From positions 1 through 21,717 of the forward strand of contig SFPL01000033.1 of NCBI GenBank assembly GCA_004551905.1: a DNA stretch of 21,717 bases. The letters run 5' to 3'. The notes beneath the pieces are model-generated. The model saw only the letters and a program-made list of their open reading frames with translations, was not told the DNA's origin and searched no databases. Source of the DNA: Lentisphaeraceae bacterium (GTDB lineage: Bacteria; Verrucomicrobiota; Kiritimatiellia; RFP12; UBA1067). Shown in pieces: positions 13,211 to 20,777 of the stretch (its first letter is position 1; each line of letters begins with the position of its first letter). Made by a program: the position numbers and the translations under genes.

Positions 13211-16200
13211 CTACCGACACTGCGCCGGCAGGACTTTCGTGAAATACGGCCGTACGTCCGCCCAGTCTGCGACGAGACGCTGCGCCTTCGGCGAACCGGT
13301 GCGCGAGATGTGCTCGTCGATGAGCGCGAGCAGCTCCTTTTCGTCCGCCGATCCCGCCTCCACCGGGAAGAGGTCGACGGAGTCGAGGTTGCAGTTGAGG
13401 TCCAAGTCGCCCTTCTCGTCGTAGACGTAGGCGACGCCACCGGTCATGCCGGCGGCGAAGTTGACGCCCACCGGCCCGAGCACCACGGCTACGCCGCCGG
13501 TCATGTACTCGCAGCCGTGGTCGCCCACGCCCTCGGCGACGAGCGTCGCGCCTGAGTTGCGGATGCCGAACCGCTCGCCAGCCTGTCCGTTGACGTAGAT
13601 CGCGCCCGACGTGGCGCCGTAGGCGATCACGTTGCCGGCGATGACGTTGTCCTCGGGCCTGACTGTCTGGCTGTCAGGCGGGCAGATGGTTATCACGCCG
13701 CCGGAGAGCGACTTGCCGATGTAGTCGTTCGCCTCGCCAGCAAGGTTGAACGTGACGCCCTTGGCGAGAAACGCCCCGAAGGACTGCCCCGCGACGCCAG
13801 TGAAGTCCACGGTTAGCTGGTTGGGTGGTTGGGCGGCTGGGCGGTTGGCGACGAGCCAGCCGGAGAGCGCCGCGCCGGCGGAGCGGTCGCGGTTGGCGAT
13901 TGCGCGGACGAGGTGCGTCTCCCCCTTCTCCACGGCCGGAATCAGCTCGCGGAAGTCGTAGTTTTCTTCTTTGCCACAAGGATCGCAAAGGTCACAAAGT
14001 TGTTTGTCGTCTTTTGTGTTCTTTGTGTACTTTGTTGCTAACAAATCGGAGAAGTCGAAGGGCGTGCCGTCCTTTGGCTTGAGCAGATCGGTGCGGCCAC
14101 GCGCCTCGGCAAGCGACTTGAGGCCGAGCGAGGCGAGCGTCTCGCGCACTTCCTCGGCGAGGAAGCGGAAGTAGCGCTGCAGATGCTCGGGCTTGCCGGC
14201 GAACTTGCAGCGCAGCTCCCCCTTCTGGGTCGCGATGCCCACGGGGCAGCAGTTGAGGTTGCAGTTGCGGCACTGGATGCAGCCGAGGGAGACGAGCATC
14301 GAGGTGCCGAACGCGAACTCGTCCGCGCCGAGCATCGCGGCAATGACGATGTCGCGTCCGGTGCGGAGCTGTCCGTCGACCTGCAGTTTCACGCGGTGGC
14401 GCAGGTTGTTCTTGACGAGCGTCTGGTGGGCCTCGGCGAGCCCCGGCTCCCACGGGAGCCCCGTGTGCTTCACCGAGGTGAGCGGCGCGGCGCCGGTGCC
14501 ACCATCGAAGCCGGAGATGACCACCACATCGGCGTGCGCCTTGGCAACGCCCGCGGCGATGGTGCCGACGCCGGCATCGGAGACGAGCTTCACCGAGACG
14601 CGCGCGGAGGGATTGGCGCACTTTAGGTCGTAGACGAGCTGCGCGAGGTCCTCGATGGAGTAGATGTCGTGGTGCGGCGGCGGCGAGATAAGCGGGGTGC
14701 CCGGCTTCGCGTGGCGGAGGCGGGCGACGAACTCGTTCACCTTGTGCGCCGGGAGCTGCCCTCCCTCGCCCGGCTTCGCGCCCTGGGCGAGCTTGATCTG
14801 CAGGTCCTTTGCGCTGCGGAGGTACTCGATCGTCACGCCGAAGCGGCCGGACGCAACCTGCTTGATCGCGCTGTTCCTGTCGGTGCCGAAGCGCTCTGGG
14901 TTCTCGCCGCCCTCGCCGGAGTTGGACATCGTGCCGAGCCCGTTCAGGGCGAGCGCGATCGTCTCGTGCGCCTCGGGCGAGAGCGAACCCAGGGACATCG
15001 CGCCGCCGACGAAGTGCTTGACGATCGAGTCTACCGGCTCGACCGTCGGCGCCTGGCGACTGGTGCCTGGTGCCTGGGACTTGAACTCCAGTTCCGACCT
15101 CAGGGTAATCTTGCTGTTCTGGTCGATATCGTCGGTGTAGCGGTGGAAGCGGGCGTAGTCGTCGTTGCGCACCGATTCGCGGAAGTCGACGATCCGCTGC
15201 GGCGTCCAGAGGTGCTCGACACCATCTTTCCTTGTCCGATACTCGCCGCCTGCATCTATCTTTGTGACCTTTGTGTTCTTTGTGGCCAGAAGTTTTTCGA
15301 TATCTTCAATCTCAATCCCTCCGATGGGCGAGGTGACGCCGTCGAAATACTCCGCCATCAGCCTCGGTCCGAGCCCGACGGCCTCGAAGATCTTCGCCGA
15401 GCGATAGGACCTGAGCGTCGAAATACCCATCTTCGACATGATCTTCGTCAGTCCCTTGCACACCGCCGTGACGTAGTTGGATGTGGCAAGGGAGGGGGCG
15501 GTCTCCGGACGCACCGCGTGGAGCGCGGTCGTCTCGACGGCGGAGCGGGAAAGTCCCGCCCGGCCGATTTCCGAGACGGTCTCCAGCGCAAGCCAGGGGT
15601 TGACCGCCGTCGCGCCGAAGCCGAGCAGGACGGCGAAATGGTGCACTTCGCACACCTCGCCGGACTCGACGACGATGCCGACGGACGGCCTGACGCCAGC
15701 CTCCGCAAGCACCTTGTTCACCGCTGCAACCGCAAGCAGCGAAGGAATCCTGTTTTTGTCTTTTGTGTCCTCTGTGGTTGAAGCCCCACGGTCGGACAGC
15801 ACGATTATCTTCGCGCCGTCCTTTACGGCCGCGAGCGCGGCGGCGGCGAGAGCGTCGAGCGCGGCCTTGAGGGAGCCGTCGAAGTACATCGAAAGCGTCT
15901 TCGTGGGGAAGTCGGGGATGTTGCGCATCCTCTTCATCTCGTCGTCGGTCAGCACCGGGCGCGTCATCTTGACGAGCCGCGCGTGCTCCGGCGTCTCGTC
16001 GAGGATGTTCCCGCGATTGCCGATGTAGGTCATGATCGACATCACGAGCTCCTCGCGGATCGGGTCGATTGGCGGATTCGTCACCTGCGCGAAGAGCTGG
16101 TGGAAGCAGTCGAAAAGGCGGAAGCGCCCACGCCGCAGGCACGCAAGCGCCGCGTCGTTGCCCATCGCCCCGACCGGTTCGTGCCCGGTCTCGGCCATGG

Positions 16201-17623
16201 GCCTGAGGATGAGTTCGACGTCCTCCAACGTGTACCCGAAGCGCCGCTGCAGCGCGGCAAGCGCGCCCGCGCCGTCCGGTGCCTTCGACGGCACGATCTC
16301 CGCAAAGAGGCCGGTGACGGGAATGTGGTTCTCGTCCACCCAGCGGCGGTAGGGGCGGCGGCGGGCGTAGAGGGTCTTAAGCTCGGCGTCCTCCATCAGG
16401 CGGTGTGTGGCGAGATCGAGCCAGAGGATCGAGCCGGGCTTCAGGCGGCCGTGGCGCGCGACCATCGCCGGCGGTATGTCCAGCACGCCGGTTTCCGAGG
16501 CAAGGACAAAAAGACCGTCCCGGGTGAGCGTCCAGCGCGCGGGCCTGAGGCCGTTGCGGTCCAGAGTCGCGCCAAGCCCCTTTCCGTCGGTGAACGCGAC
16601 CGCCGCTGGGCCGTCCCACGGCTCCATCAGCGCGGAATGGTACTCGTAGAAGGCGCGCACGTCGTGGCCCATGTGGTACTTCGCGCCCCAGGCCTGCGGA
16701 ATGAGCATCATCATCGCGTGGGGGGCGTCGCGCCCGGCGGCGACGAGCAACTCGAACATGTTGTCGAGCGAGGCCGAGTCGGACTGCCCCGCGCGGACGA
16801 CCGGCAGCAGCTTCTTCAACTCGTCGCCGAAGAGCGGCGAGGCGAGCGACGGCTCGCGAGCGGCCAGCGCGTTGAGGTTGCCCTTGAGCGCGTTGATCTC
16901 GCCGTTGTGCGCAATGGCGCGGAACGGATGGGCAAGTTCCCAGGAAGGGAAGGTGTTCGTGGAATAGCGCTGGTGGACGATCGCGAACGGCGTGGAGAAG
17001 TCCGGGTCCGACAGGTCGTGATAGAACCTGTCGATCTGGGTCGCGAGGAGCAGGCCCTTGTAGACGATCGTCCTCGACGAGCAGGAGCAGACGTAGGTGT
17101 CGGCGGCGGATTTCTCGATCTGCCGACGGACGACGTAGAGCTTTCGTTCGAAAGCGTCTTCGTCCAGCGCCTTGCCCCTGGGCAAGCCGATGAAGAGCTG
17201 CCTGATCCGCGGCATCACGGCGCGGGCGTCGTGGCCGATGGCGTCGGGGTTCGTCGGCACGTCGCGCCAGCCAAGGACCTTGCAGCCCTCGTCCTTCACG
17301 ACCTTCTCGATTCTCCCCTCCTCGCCCTCGCCGCCGAAGATCATCGCCACGCCGAATGGAGTTTGGTGGTTTGGCAGTTGAAGTACCTTCTTGAAGAATT
17401 GACGTGGGATCTTCATGAGGAGCCCTGCTCCGTCGCCGGTCTCCGGATCGTTGCCGGTGGCTCCGCGGTGCATCAGCCGCTTCAGGATGGTCATGCCCTT
17501 CTCGACGATGTCGTGACTCGCCTCGCCAAGGAGGTTCGCGACCATGCCGACGCCACACGCGTCGTGCTCGTATTCGCGCCGGTAGAGTCCCGGCTGTCGG
17601 ACGTTTCTGCTTTGCTCGTTCAT
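13211..17623 (-). CDS. gltB: Glutamate synthase large (alpha) subunit carrying in-frame repeat insertions
   Basis: A 1470-residue subunit that makes glutamate from glutamine and 2-oxoglutarate. Cys23 in HDACGVG becomes the N-terminal nucleophile after removal of a short propeptide and opens the class II amidotransferase domain (to about residue 420). The central domain and the FMN-binding synthase domain follow, and the 3Fe-4S cluster motif CIQCRNCNLNCCPVG has two more Cys than usual. The C-terminal GXGXG beta-helix domain contains GDHGCEYMTGG. All expected domains are present, so the enzyme is probably active. Unusually, at least six short low-complexity stretches encoded by repetitive DNA replace or extend variable loops (near residues 82-88, 613-625, 778-789, 848-858, 1194-1219 and 1254-1270). 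It starts 12 bases after gltD with only a weak GAAAG site. The gltD-gltB order is the reverse of the usual one. Confidence 0.96.
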   Translation of the reverse strand: MNEQSRNVRQPGLYRREYEHDACGVGMVANLLGEASHDIVEKGMTILKRLMHRGATGNDPETGDGAGLLMKIPRQFFKKVLQLPNHQTPFGVAMIFGGEGEEGRIEKVVKDEGCKVLGWRDVPTNPDAIGHDARAVMPRIRQLFIGLPRGKALDEDAFERKLYVVRRQIEKSAADTYVCSCSSRTIVYKGLLLATQIDRFYHDLSDPDFSTPFAIVHQRYSTNTFPSWELAHPFRAIAHNGEINALKGNLNALAAREPSLASPLFGDELKKLLPVVRAGQSDSASLDNMFELLVAAGRDAPHAMMMLIPQAWGAKYHMGHDVRAFYEYHSALMEPWDGPAAVAFTDGKGLGATLDRNGLRPARWTLTRDGLFVLASETGVLDIPPAMVARHGRLKPGSILWLDLATHRLMEDAELKTLYARRRPYRRWVDENHIPVTGLFAEIVPSKAPDGAGALAALQRRFGYTLEDVELILRPMAETGHEPVGAMGNDAALACLRRGRFRLFDCFHQLFAQVTNPPIDPIREELVMSIMTYIGNRGNILDETPEHARLVKMTRPVLTDDEMKRMRNIPDFPTKTLSMYFDGSLKAALDALAAAALAAVKDGAKIIVLSDRGASTTEDTKDKNRIPSLLAVAAVNKVLAEAGVRPSVGIVVESGEVCEVHHFAVLLGFGATAVNPWLALETVSEIGRAGLSRSAVETTALHAVRPETAPSLATSNYVTAVCKGLTKIMSKMGISTLRSYRSAKIFEAVGLGPRLMAEYFDGVTSPIGGIEIEDIEKLLATKNTKVTKIDAGGEYRTRKDGVEHLWTPQRIVDFRESVRNDDYARFHRYTDDIDQNSKITLRSELEFKSQAPGTSRQAPTVEPVDSIVKHFVGGAMSLGSLSPEAHETIALALNGLGTMSNSGEGGENPERFGTDRNSAIKQVASGRFGVTIEYLRSAKDLQIKLAQGAKPGEGGQLPAHKVNEFVARLRHAKPGTPLISPPPHHDIYSIEDLAQLVYDLKCANPSARVSVKLVSDAGVGTIAAGVAKAHADVVVISGFDGGTGAAPLTSVKHTGLPWEPGLAEAHQTLVKNNLRHRVKLQVDGQLRTGRDIVIAAMLGADEFAFGTSMLVSLGCIQCRNCNLNCCPVGIATQKGELRCKFAGKPEHLQRYFRFLAEEVRETLASLGLKSLAEARGRTDLLKPKDGTPFDFSDLLATKYTKNTKDDKQLCDLCDPCGKEENYDFRELIPAVEKGETHLVRAIANRDRSAGAALSGWLVANRPAAQPPNQLTVDFTGVAGQSFGAFLAKGVTFNLAGEANDYIGKSLSGGVITICPPDSQTVRPEDNVIAGNVIAYGATSGAIYVNGQAGERFGIRNSGATLVAEGVGDHGCEYMTGGVAVVLGPVGVNFAAGMTGGVAYVYDEKGDLDLNCNLDSVDLFPVEAGSADEKELLALIDEHISRTGSPKAQRLVADWADVRPYFTKVLPAQCR
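13812..13860. repeat. CCGCCCAA/CCACCCAA-type low-complexity repeat inside gltB
   Basis: The plus strand reads as near-tandem GGTTGGGT, GGTTGGGC, GGCTGGGC and GGTTGGC units, a period of about eight bases. On the coding strand it gives the peptide ANRPAAQPPNQL. In homologues this position holds a variable loop just before the conserved FTGxAGQSFGAF segment of the C-terminal domain. Confidence 0.7.
13966..14041. repeat. Inverted pair of CACAAAG-type repeats inside gltB
   Basis: On the coding strand about three units of ACAAAG(T/A)ACAC lead, after a short GACGACAAACAA spacer, into the same kind of units in opposite orientation (CTTTGTGACCTTTGCGATCC). The result is an imperfect palindrome of about 75 bases that can fold into a long hairpin. 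It encodes KYTKNTKDDK followed by LCDLCDPCGKEE and lies in the linker between the FMN domain and the C-terminal GXGXG domain. Confidence 0.8.
15050..15080. repeat. CCAGGCA-type tandem repeat inside gltB
   Basis: The plus strand reads GCCTGGCGACTGGTGCCTGG and continues TGCCTGG, near-perfect seven-base units. The coding strand gives SQAPGTSRQAP, an insertion in the region just before the FMN-binding synthase domain. The unit differs from the other repeat families in the window. Confidence 0.7.
15257..15290. repeat. CACAAAG-type repeat inside gltB (second site)
   Basis: On the coding strand the DNA reads CCACAAAGAACACAAAGGTC and then ACAAAG, three units of about nine bases. It encodes ATKNTKVTK before the conserved GGEY segment. 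It is the same family as the units at 13966-14041 and 15745-15780. Confidence 0.8.
15745..15780. repeat. CACAAAG-type repeat inside gltB (third site)
   Basis: On the coding strand the DNA reads ACCACAGAGGACACAAAAGA followed by CAAAAAC, degenerate units of about nine bases. It encodes TTEDTKDKN inside the loop that joins the conserved LSDRG and IPSLLAVAAV segments, where homologues have only a few residues. Confidence 0.72.
17360..17380. repeat. CCAAACCA-type repeat inside gltB
   Basis: The coding strand reads AACTGCCAAACCACCAAACT, a short low-complexity stretch giving QLPNHQT (residues 82-88) in the amidotransferase domain. Homologues have a short Pro-rich loop here of similar length, so the repeat seems to replace the loop and not extend it. 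This is the weakest of the gltB repeats, as only two units are present. Confidence 0.5.
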
Positions 17624-17635
17624 GGCAGGGTTCTT

Positions 17636-18994
17636 TCAGTCAAGTGGCAGCGACTTTCCGCTGGCGAGGGCGCGGACGACGAGGGACGCGCCCGAGGCGC
17701 AGTCGCCGACGCAGAAGATGTTCCGCGCCGGGTCGGGGACGAGCGCGGTGCGCGGCGTTTGCCGCAGACCGAGCTGCGCGACGATCGGACTCGCGGTCGG
17801 AACGCCGGTGAAGCCCATCGCGAGAAACACAAGGTCCGCCTCGATGACTTCCCTCGTACCAGGCACCGAATGGAACTTCGCCGGCCGGCCTTCCGGCGTG
17901 AACTCCCATTCGACGGTCTCTACCTCCACGCCCTCCACGCCGTCCTTCCCGACGAACTTGAGCGAATTGAGGTTCCAGCGCCTCTCGCACCCCTCCTTGT
18001 GGCTGGAGCTCGTGCGCAGCATGTAGGGCCAGAGCGGCCATGGAGTCGAGGCGTCGCGCTCGGCCGGCGGCTTCGGCATGATCTCGATCTGCATCACCGA
18101 CTTTGCGCCGTGGCGGATTGACGTACCGACGCAGTCCGAGCCCGTGTCGCCGCCGCCAATCACCAGCACCCTCTTGCCCCTGGCTGAAATCGGCGCGGCG
18201 GCGATCTCTCCGGTAAGGTAGCGGTTCTGCCCTTCGAGGAGTTCAAGCGCGAGGTGGATCCCGGCGAGTTCGCGCCCGGGGATCTTCAAATCGCGCGCGG
18301 CGGGCGTGCCGATGGCGACGACGACCGCATCATGCTCCTTCTCCAGCCATTCGGCGGAAACGTCCCTGCCGACTTCGCAGTCCGTCACAAACTTGATGCC
18401 CTCCGCCTCGAGGACCTTGCGGCGGCGGTCGATGAGCGCCTTGTCGAGCTTGAAGCAGGGGATGCCGTAGCGGAGCAGTCCGCCAATCTGCGCTCGGCGC
18501 TCGTAGACCGTGACCGCCCAGCCTCGACGCCGGAGCGTAACCGCCGCGGAAAGCCCCGCGGGGCCCGCGCCGATCACCGCGGCGGATTTGCCGTTCTCCT
18601 TTTCCGGCGGACACGGCACCACCCAGCCGCGCTCAAACGCCGTCTCGATGATGCGCTTTTCGGACTGGCGGATCATCACCGCCTCCTCGTCGAGCCCGTG
18701 GACGCAGCTCGCCTCGCAGAGCGCAGGGCAGATGCGCGAGGTGAACTCGGGAAAGTCCGAGTTCACCGACAAGAGGTCGTACGCCCGCTTCCAGTCTCCC
18801 TGCGCGACGGCGCGGTTCTGGTCCGGGACGAGGTTCCCGAGCGGGCAGCCATAGGCGTGGCAGAAAGGCTGGCCGCAGTTCATGCAGCGCGAGGTCTGCC
18901 CCTTTAGCTCTTCGTCTGAAAGCGCACGCTCGACTTCGCGCCAGTCAGCCTTGCGCTCCTCCGTCGGGCGGTAGATGTCGTTTATTCGTTGCAT
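17636..18994 (-). CDS. gltD: Glutamate synthase small (beta) subunit
   Basis: A 452-residue subunit that passes electrons from NAD(P)H through FAD and iron-sulphur clusters to GltB. The start at 18994 gives the family N-terminus (MQRINDIYRPTEERKADWREVE); a TTG at 19027 in the same frame would add eleven hydrophobic residues with no support. Two Cys clusters, CMNCGQPFCHAYGCPLGN and CPALCEASCVHG, bind 4Fe-4S centres. GAGPAGLSAAVTLRRRG is the FAD site and GGGDTGSDCVG the NAD(P)H site. The C-terminus ends at SLVVRALASGKSLPLD, about ten residues short of the usual Gly-Arg-x-Ala-Ala-helix tail. The other frames do not restore that tail. gltB follows after 12 bases. No ribosome binding site is obvious at the start. 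Confidence 0.95.
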   Translation of the reverse strand: MQRINDIYRPTEERKADWREVERALSDEELKGQTSRCMNCGQPFCHAYGCPLGNLVPDQNRAVAQGDWKRAYDLLSVNSDFPEFTSRICPALCEASCVHGLDEEAVMIRQSEKRIIETAFERGWVVPCPPEKENGKSAAVIGAGPAGLSAAVTLRRRGWAVTVYERRAQIGGLLRYGIPCFKLDKALIDRRRKVLEAEGIKFVTDCEVGRDVSAEWLEKEHDAVVVAIGTPAARDLKIPGRELAGIHLALELLEGQNRYLTGEIAAAPISARGKRVLVIGGGDTGSDCVGTSIRHGAKSVMQIEIMPKPPAERDASTPWPLWPYMLRTSSSHKEGCERRWNLNSLKFVGKDGVEGVEVETVEWEFTPEGRPAKFHSVPGTREVIEADLVFLAMGFTGVPTASPIVAQLGLRQTPRTALVPDPARNIFCVGDCASGASLVVRALASGKSLPLD

Positions 18995-19052
18995 ATTCGA
19001 AATGAGCAGTAGCACACCCCGTGCCAACGGCGGCCAACCCCTTGTGAGAACC

Positions 19053-19069
19053 CAGATTATTACAATCTG
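19053..19069. promoter_or_regulatory. Inverted repeat upstream of gltD, overlapping a possible extended -10
   Basis: CAGATT and AATCTG form a perfect 6-bp dyad separated by five bases. On the minus strand TGTAATAAT (19064-19056) inside it resembles an extended -10 with one mismatch and no good -35. If this is the gltD promoter, the dyad is placed to act as an operator; the leader would be about 55 bases. The rest of the 148-base gap 18995-19142 shows nothing I recognise. Confidence 0.3.
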
Positions 19070-19142
19070 CGTAATTCGCTTGGCTACTAAGTATCAATCC
19101 TGTAATGAGTGGGGTCGTTGGCAGCCGTTGAGGCAATCGAAA

Positions 19143-20777
19143 TCAGGCTTTTCCGTTGTAGCGGACAACCAGCTGGGTGCGGTCGTCCACCTGCTCCGTG
19201 CCGGCGGCGAAGGCTGAGACACTCGTGGAGACGGCCGTCGGAATCGCTTTGGGCTCCTCCAAAAGCCACTTGGACGAGAGAATGGCCAGCAGGCGATTCT
19301 CGCCGAACATCTCACCATGCCGGTCGATCTGCTCGGTGACACCGTCGGTGTAGAGGTAAATCGCGTCGCCGGGCGCAAGCAAGACCTCCTGAGCGGTGTA
19401 CTTCATGCCTGGCATCGCACCCAACACGAGCCCGGCCTTGGTGCAGAGGCACGCCGCCTGGCCGTCGCTGCGGATGACTACCGGCTGGTTGTGGCCCGCG
19501 TTCACGTAGGACACCAGCCCGGAATCGAGGTCGATTTCGCCGATCCATGCGGTCACGAACACGTTTGCCCCATTCCCTTCGCATAGCGCGTCGTTCGCCT
19601 CCATCACGACCTCGGCAATCGGCTTGCCCGTCTGCGCGATGCCCTTGATGATCGTCTTCGCGCGCATCATGAAGAGCGCCGCCGGCACGCCCTTGTCGCT
19701 CACGTCCGCGACGAGGAAGGTGATCTTGCGGGGACCCGAGAAATAGAAGTCGTAGAAGTCGCCGCCGACCTCCTTCGCCGTCTCCATAGCCGCATGGATG
19801 TCAACGGCCCTTTCGTCGGGGAACGGCGGGAAGACGCGCGGAATCGCGCTCTCCTGGATTGCCGCGGCCATCTTCATCTCCTTGGCGCGCTGGGCCCGCA
19901 CCTGCGCGCGCACGTAGGCGGCGATGACAAACCCGGCGAGGACAGTGGCCAGGACGAGCGCCATGAAGTTCAGGAAGGCGGAAGTCCCCACGAGCACGCG
20001 CCGCTCGACGACGGCGGTACGCTTAGGGATGACCACATAGACGAAGAAGCCGTCGACGACGCGGCGCTGCCAGTAGCAGTCGTCCCCGGGCTCGTGCCAC
20101 TGGCCGCTCTCGCGCCGCTCGTCGAGATGCGAGATGATCGTCCCCGACGTGGTGGTGATCACTATGTAGCCGTCCTCGCCGCTGACATGGCGGTTGTGGG
20201 TGAGGCCGGTGAGCGCCGAGCGCGCGAGGTACAGGAGGCTGCCCTCGCGGCAGCCGACCTGCACGAATCCGCCCTCCGGCAGCCAGACGCCAACGTACTT
20301 GATCATGTCGCCCCCGCGCGTATTGGGCAGGAGTGGCTGGGCGATCTCGGTCTCGACGTCAAGAAGCGGCTTGAACCCGGCGGCCTGGCCCTTGATGTTG
20401 GTGAAGTCGAAGCCGATGTCGTGTTCGTCGGCACTGTGGGTGAGAATCCCCTTGGCGTCCACCACGCACAGTTCGTCCACCTTCAGTTCGCTGGCAACGC
20501 GCCTGAGCAGGGCGACGGACTTCTTCCTGTCGCCCCAGTCCGGGTGTGCGCGGAGCTCCGGCAGCCTGTCGCGGAACAGCATCGCCTGACGCACGAGCCT
20601 GCGGTCCACCTTCTCGCGGATCGCGCCCTCCACATCCTTGAACGCGACGTCGATCAGCTTGTGCGCGTCGTGCGCCGTGAGCCGGTCGTGCATGACCCAG
20701 GTCAGGACGAGCGAGGCTAGGAAGGCGGTCGCCACTGCGCCGGCCAGCCGGAATACCAGTTTGCCGCGCGCCGTCAT
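19143..20777 (-). CDS. Membrane-bound sensor PP2C-type serine/threonine phosphatase (SpoIIE/RsbU family)
   Basis: A 544-residue protein. One membrane segment near residues 8-28 and a second near 262-287 enclose a periplasmic domain of about 230 residues that looks like a double Cache sensor: VDELCVVDAKGILTHSADEH in the first half and DGYIVITTTSGTIISHLDE in the second. A short linker leads to a cytoplasmic SpoIIE-type PP2C domain with GGDFYDFY (Asp340), VADVSDKGVPAALFM (Asp358), YVNAGHN, LYTDGVTE (Asp478) and VDDRTQLVV (Asp531/532). The metal-binding Asp set is complete, so it should be active. Family members dephosphorylate anti-anti-sigma proteins of the STAS type; none is encoded here. It overlaps the upstream lipoprotein gene by ATGA, so the pair is probably one signalling unit. 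Confidence 0.9.
   Translation of the reverse strand: MTARGKLVFRLAGAVATAFLASLVLTWVMHDRLTAHDAHKLIDVAFKDVEGAIREKVDRRLVRQAMLFRDRLPELRAHPDWGDRKKSVALLRRVASELKVDELCVVDAKGILTHSADEHDIGFDFTNIKGQAAGFKPLLDVETEIAQPLLPNTRGGDMIKYVGVWLPEGGFVQVGCREGSLLYLARSALTGLTHNRHVSGEDGYIVITTTSGTIISHLDERRESGQWHEPGDDCYWQRRVVDGFFVYVVIPKRTAVVERRVLVGTSAFLNFMALVLATVLAGFVIAAYVRAQVRAQRAKEMKMAAAIQESAIPRVFPPFPDERAVDIHAAMETAKEVGGDFYDFYFSGPRKITFLVADVSDKGVPAALFMMRAKTIIKGIAQTGKPIAEVVMEANDALCEGNGANVFVTAWIGEIDLDSGLVSYVNAGHNQPVVIRSDGQAACLCTKAGLVLGAMPGMKYTAQEVLLAPGDAIYLYTDGVTEQIDRHGEMFGENRLLAILSSKWLLEEPKAIPTAVSTSVSAFAAGTEQVDDRTQLVVRYNGKA

Noticed and set aside
13966..14041. A transcription terminator formed by the palindrome inside gltB
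   Set aside because: The stem is AT-mixed, imperfect and lacks a T-run, and the reading frame continues through it into conserved sequence.
15983..18121. A 712-codon plus-strand open frame opposite gltB and gltD
   Set aside because: Same composition bias and no recognisable domain. It runs across two strongly supported minus-strand genes.
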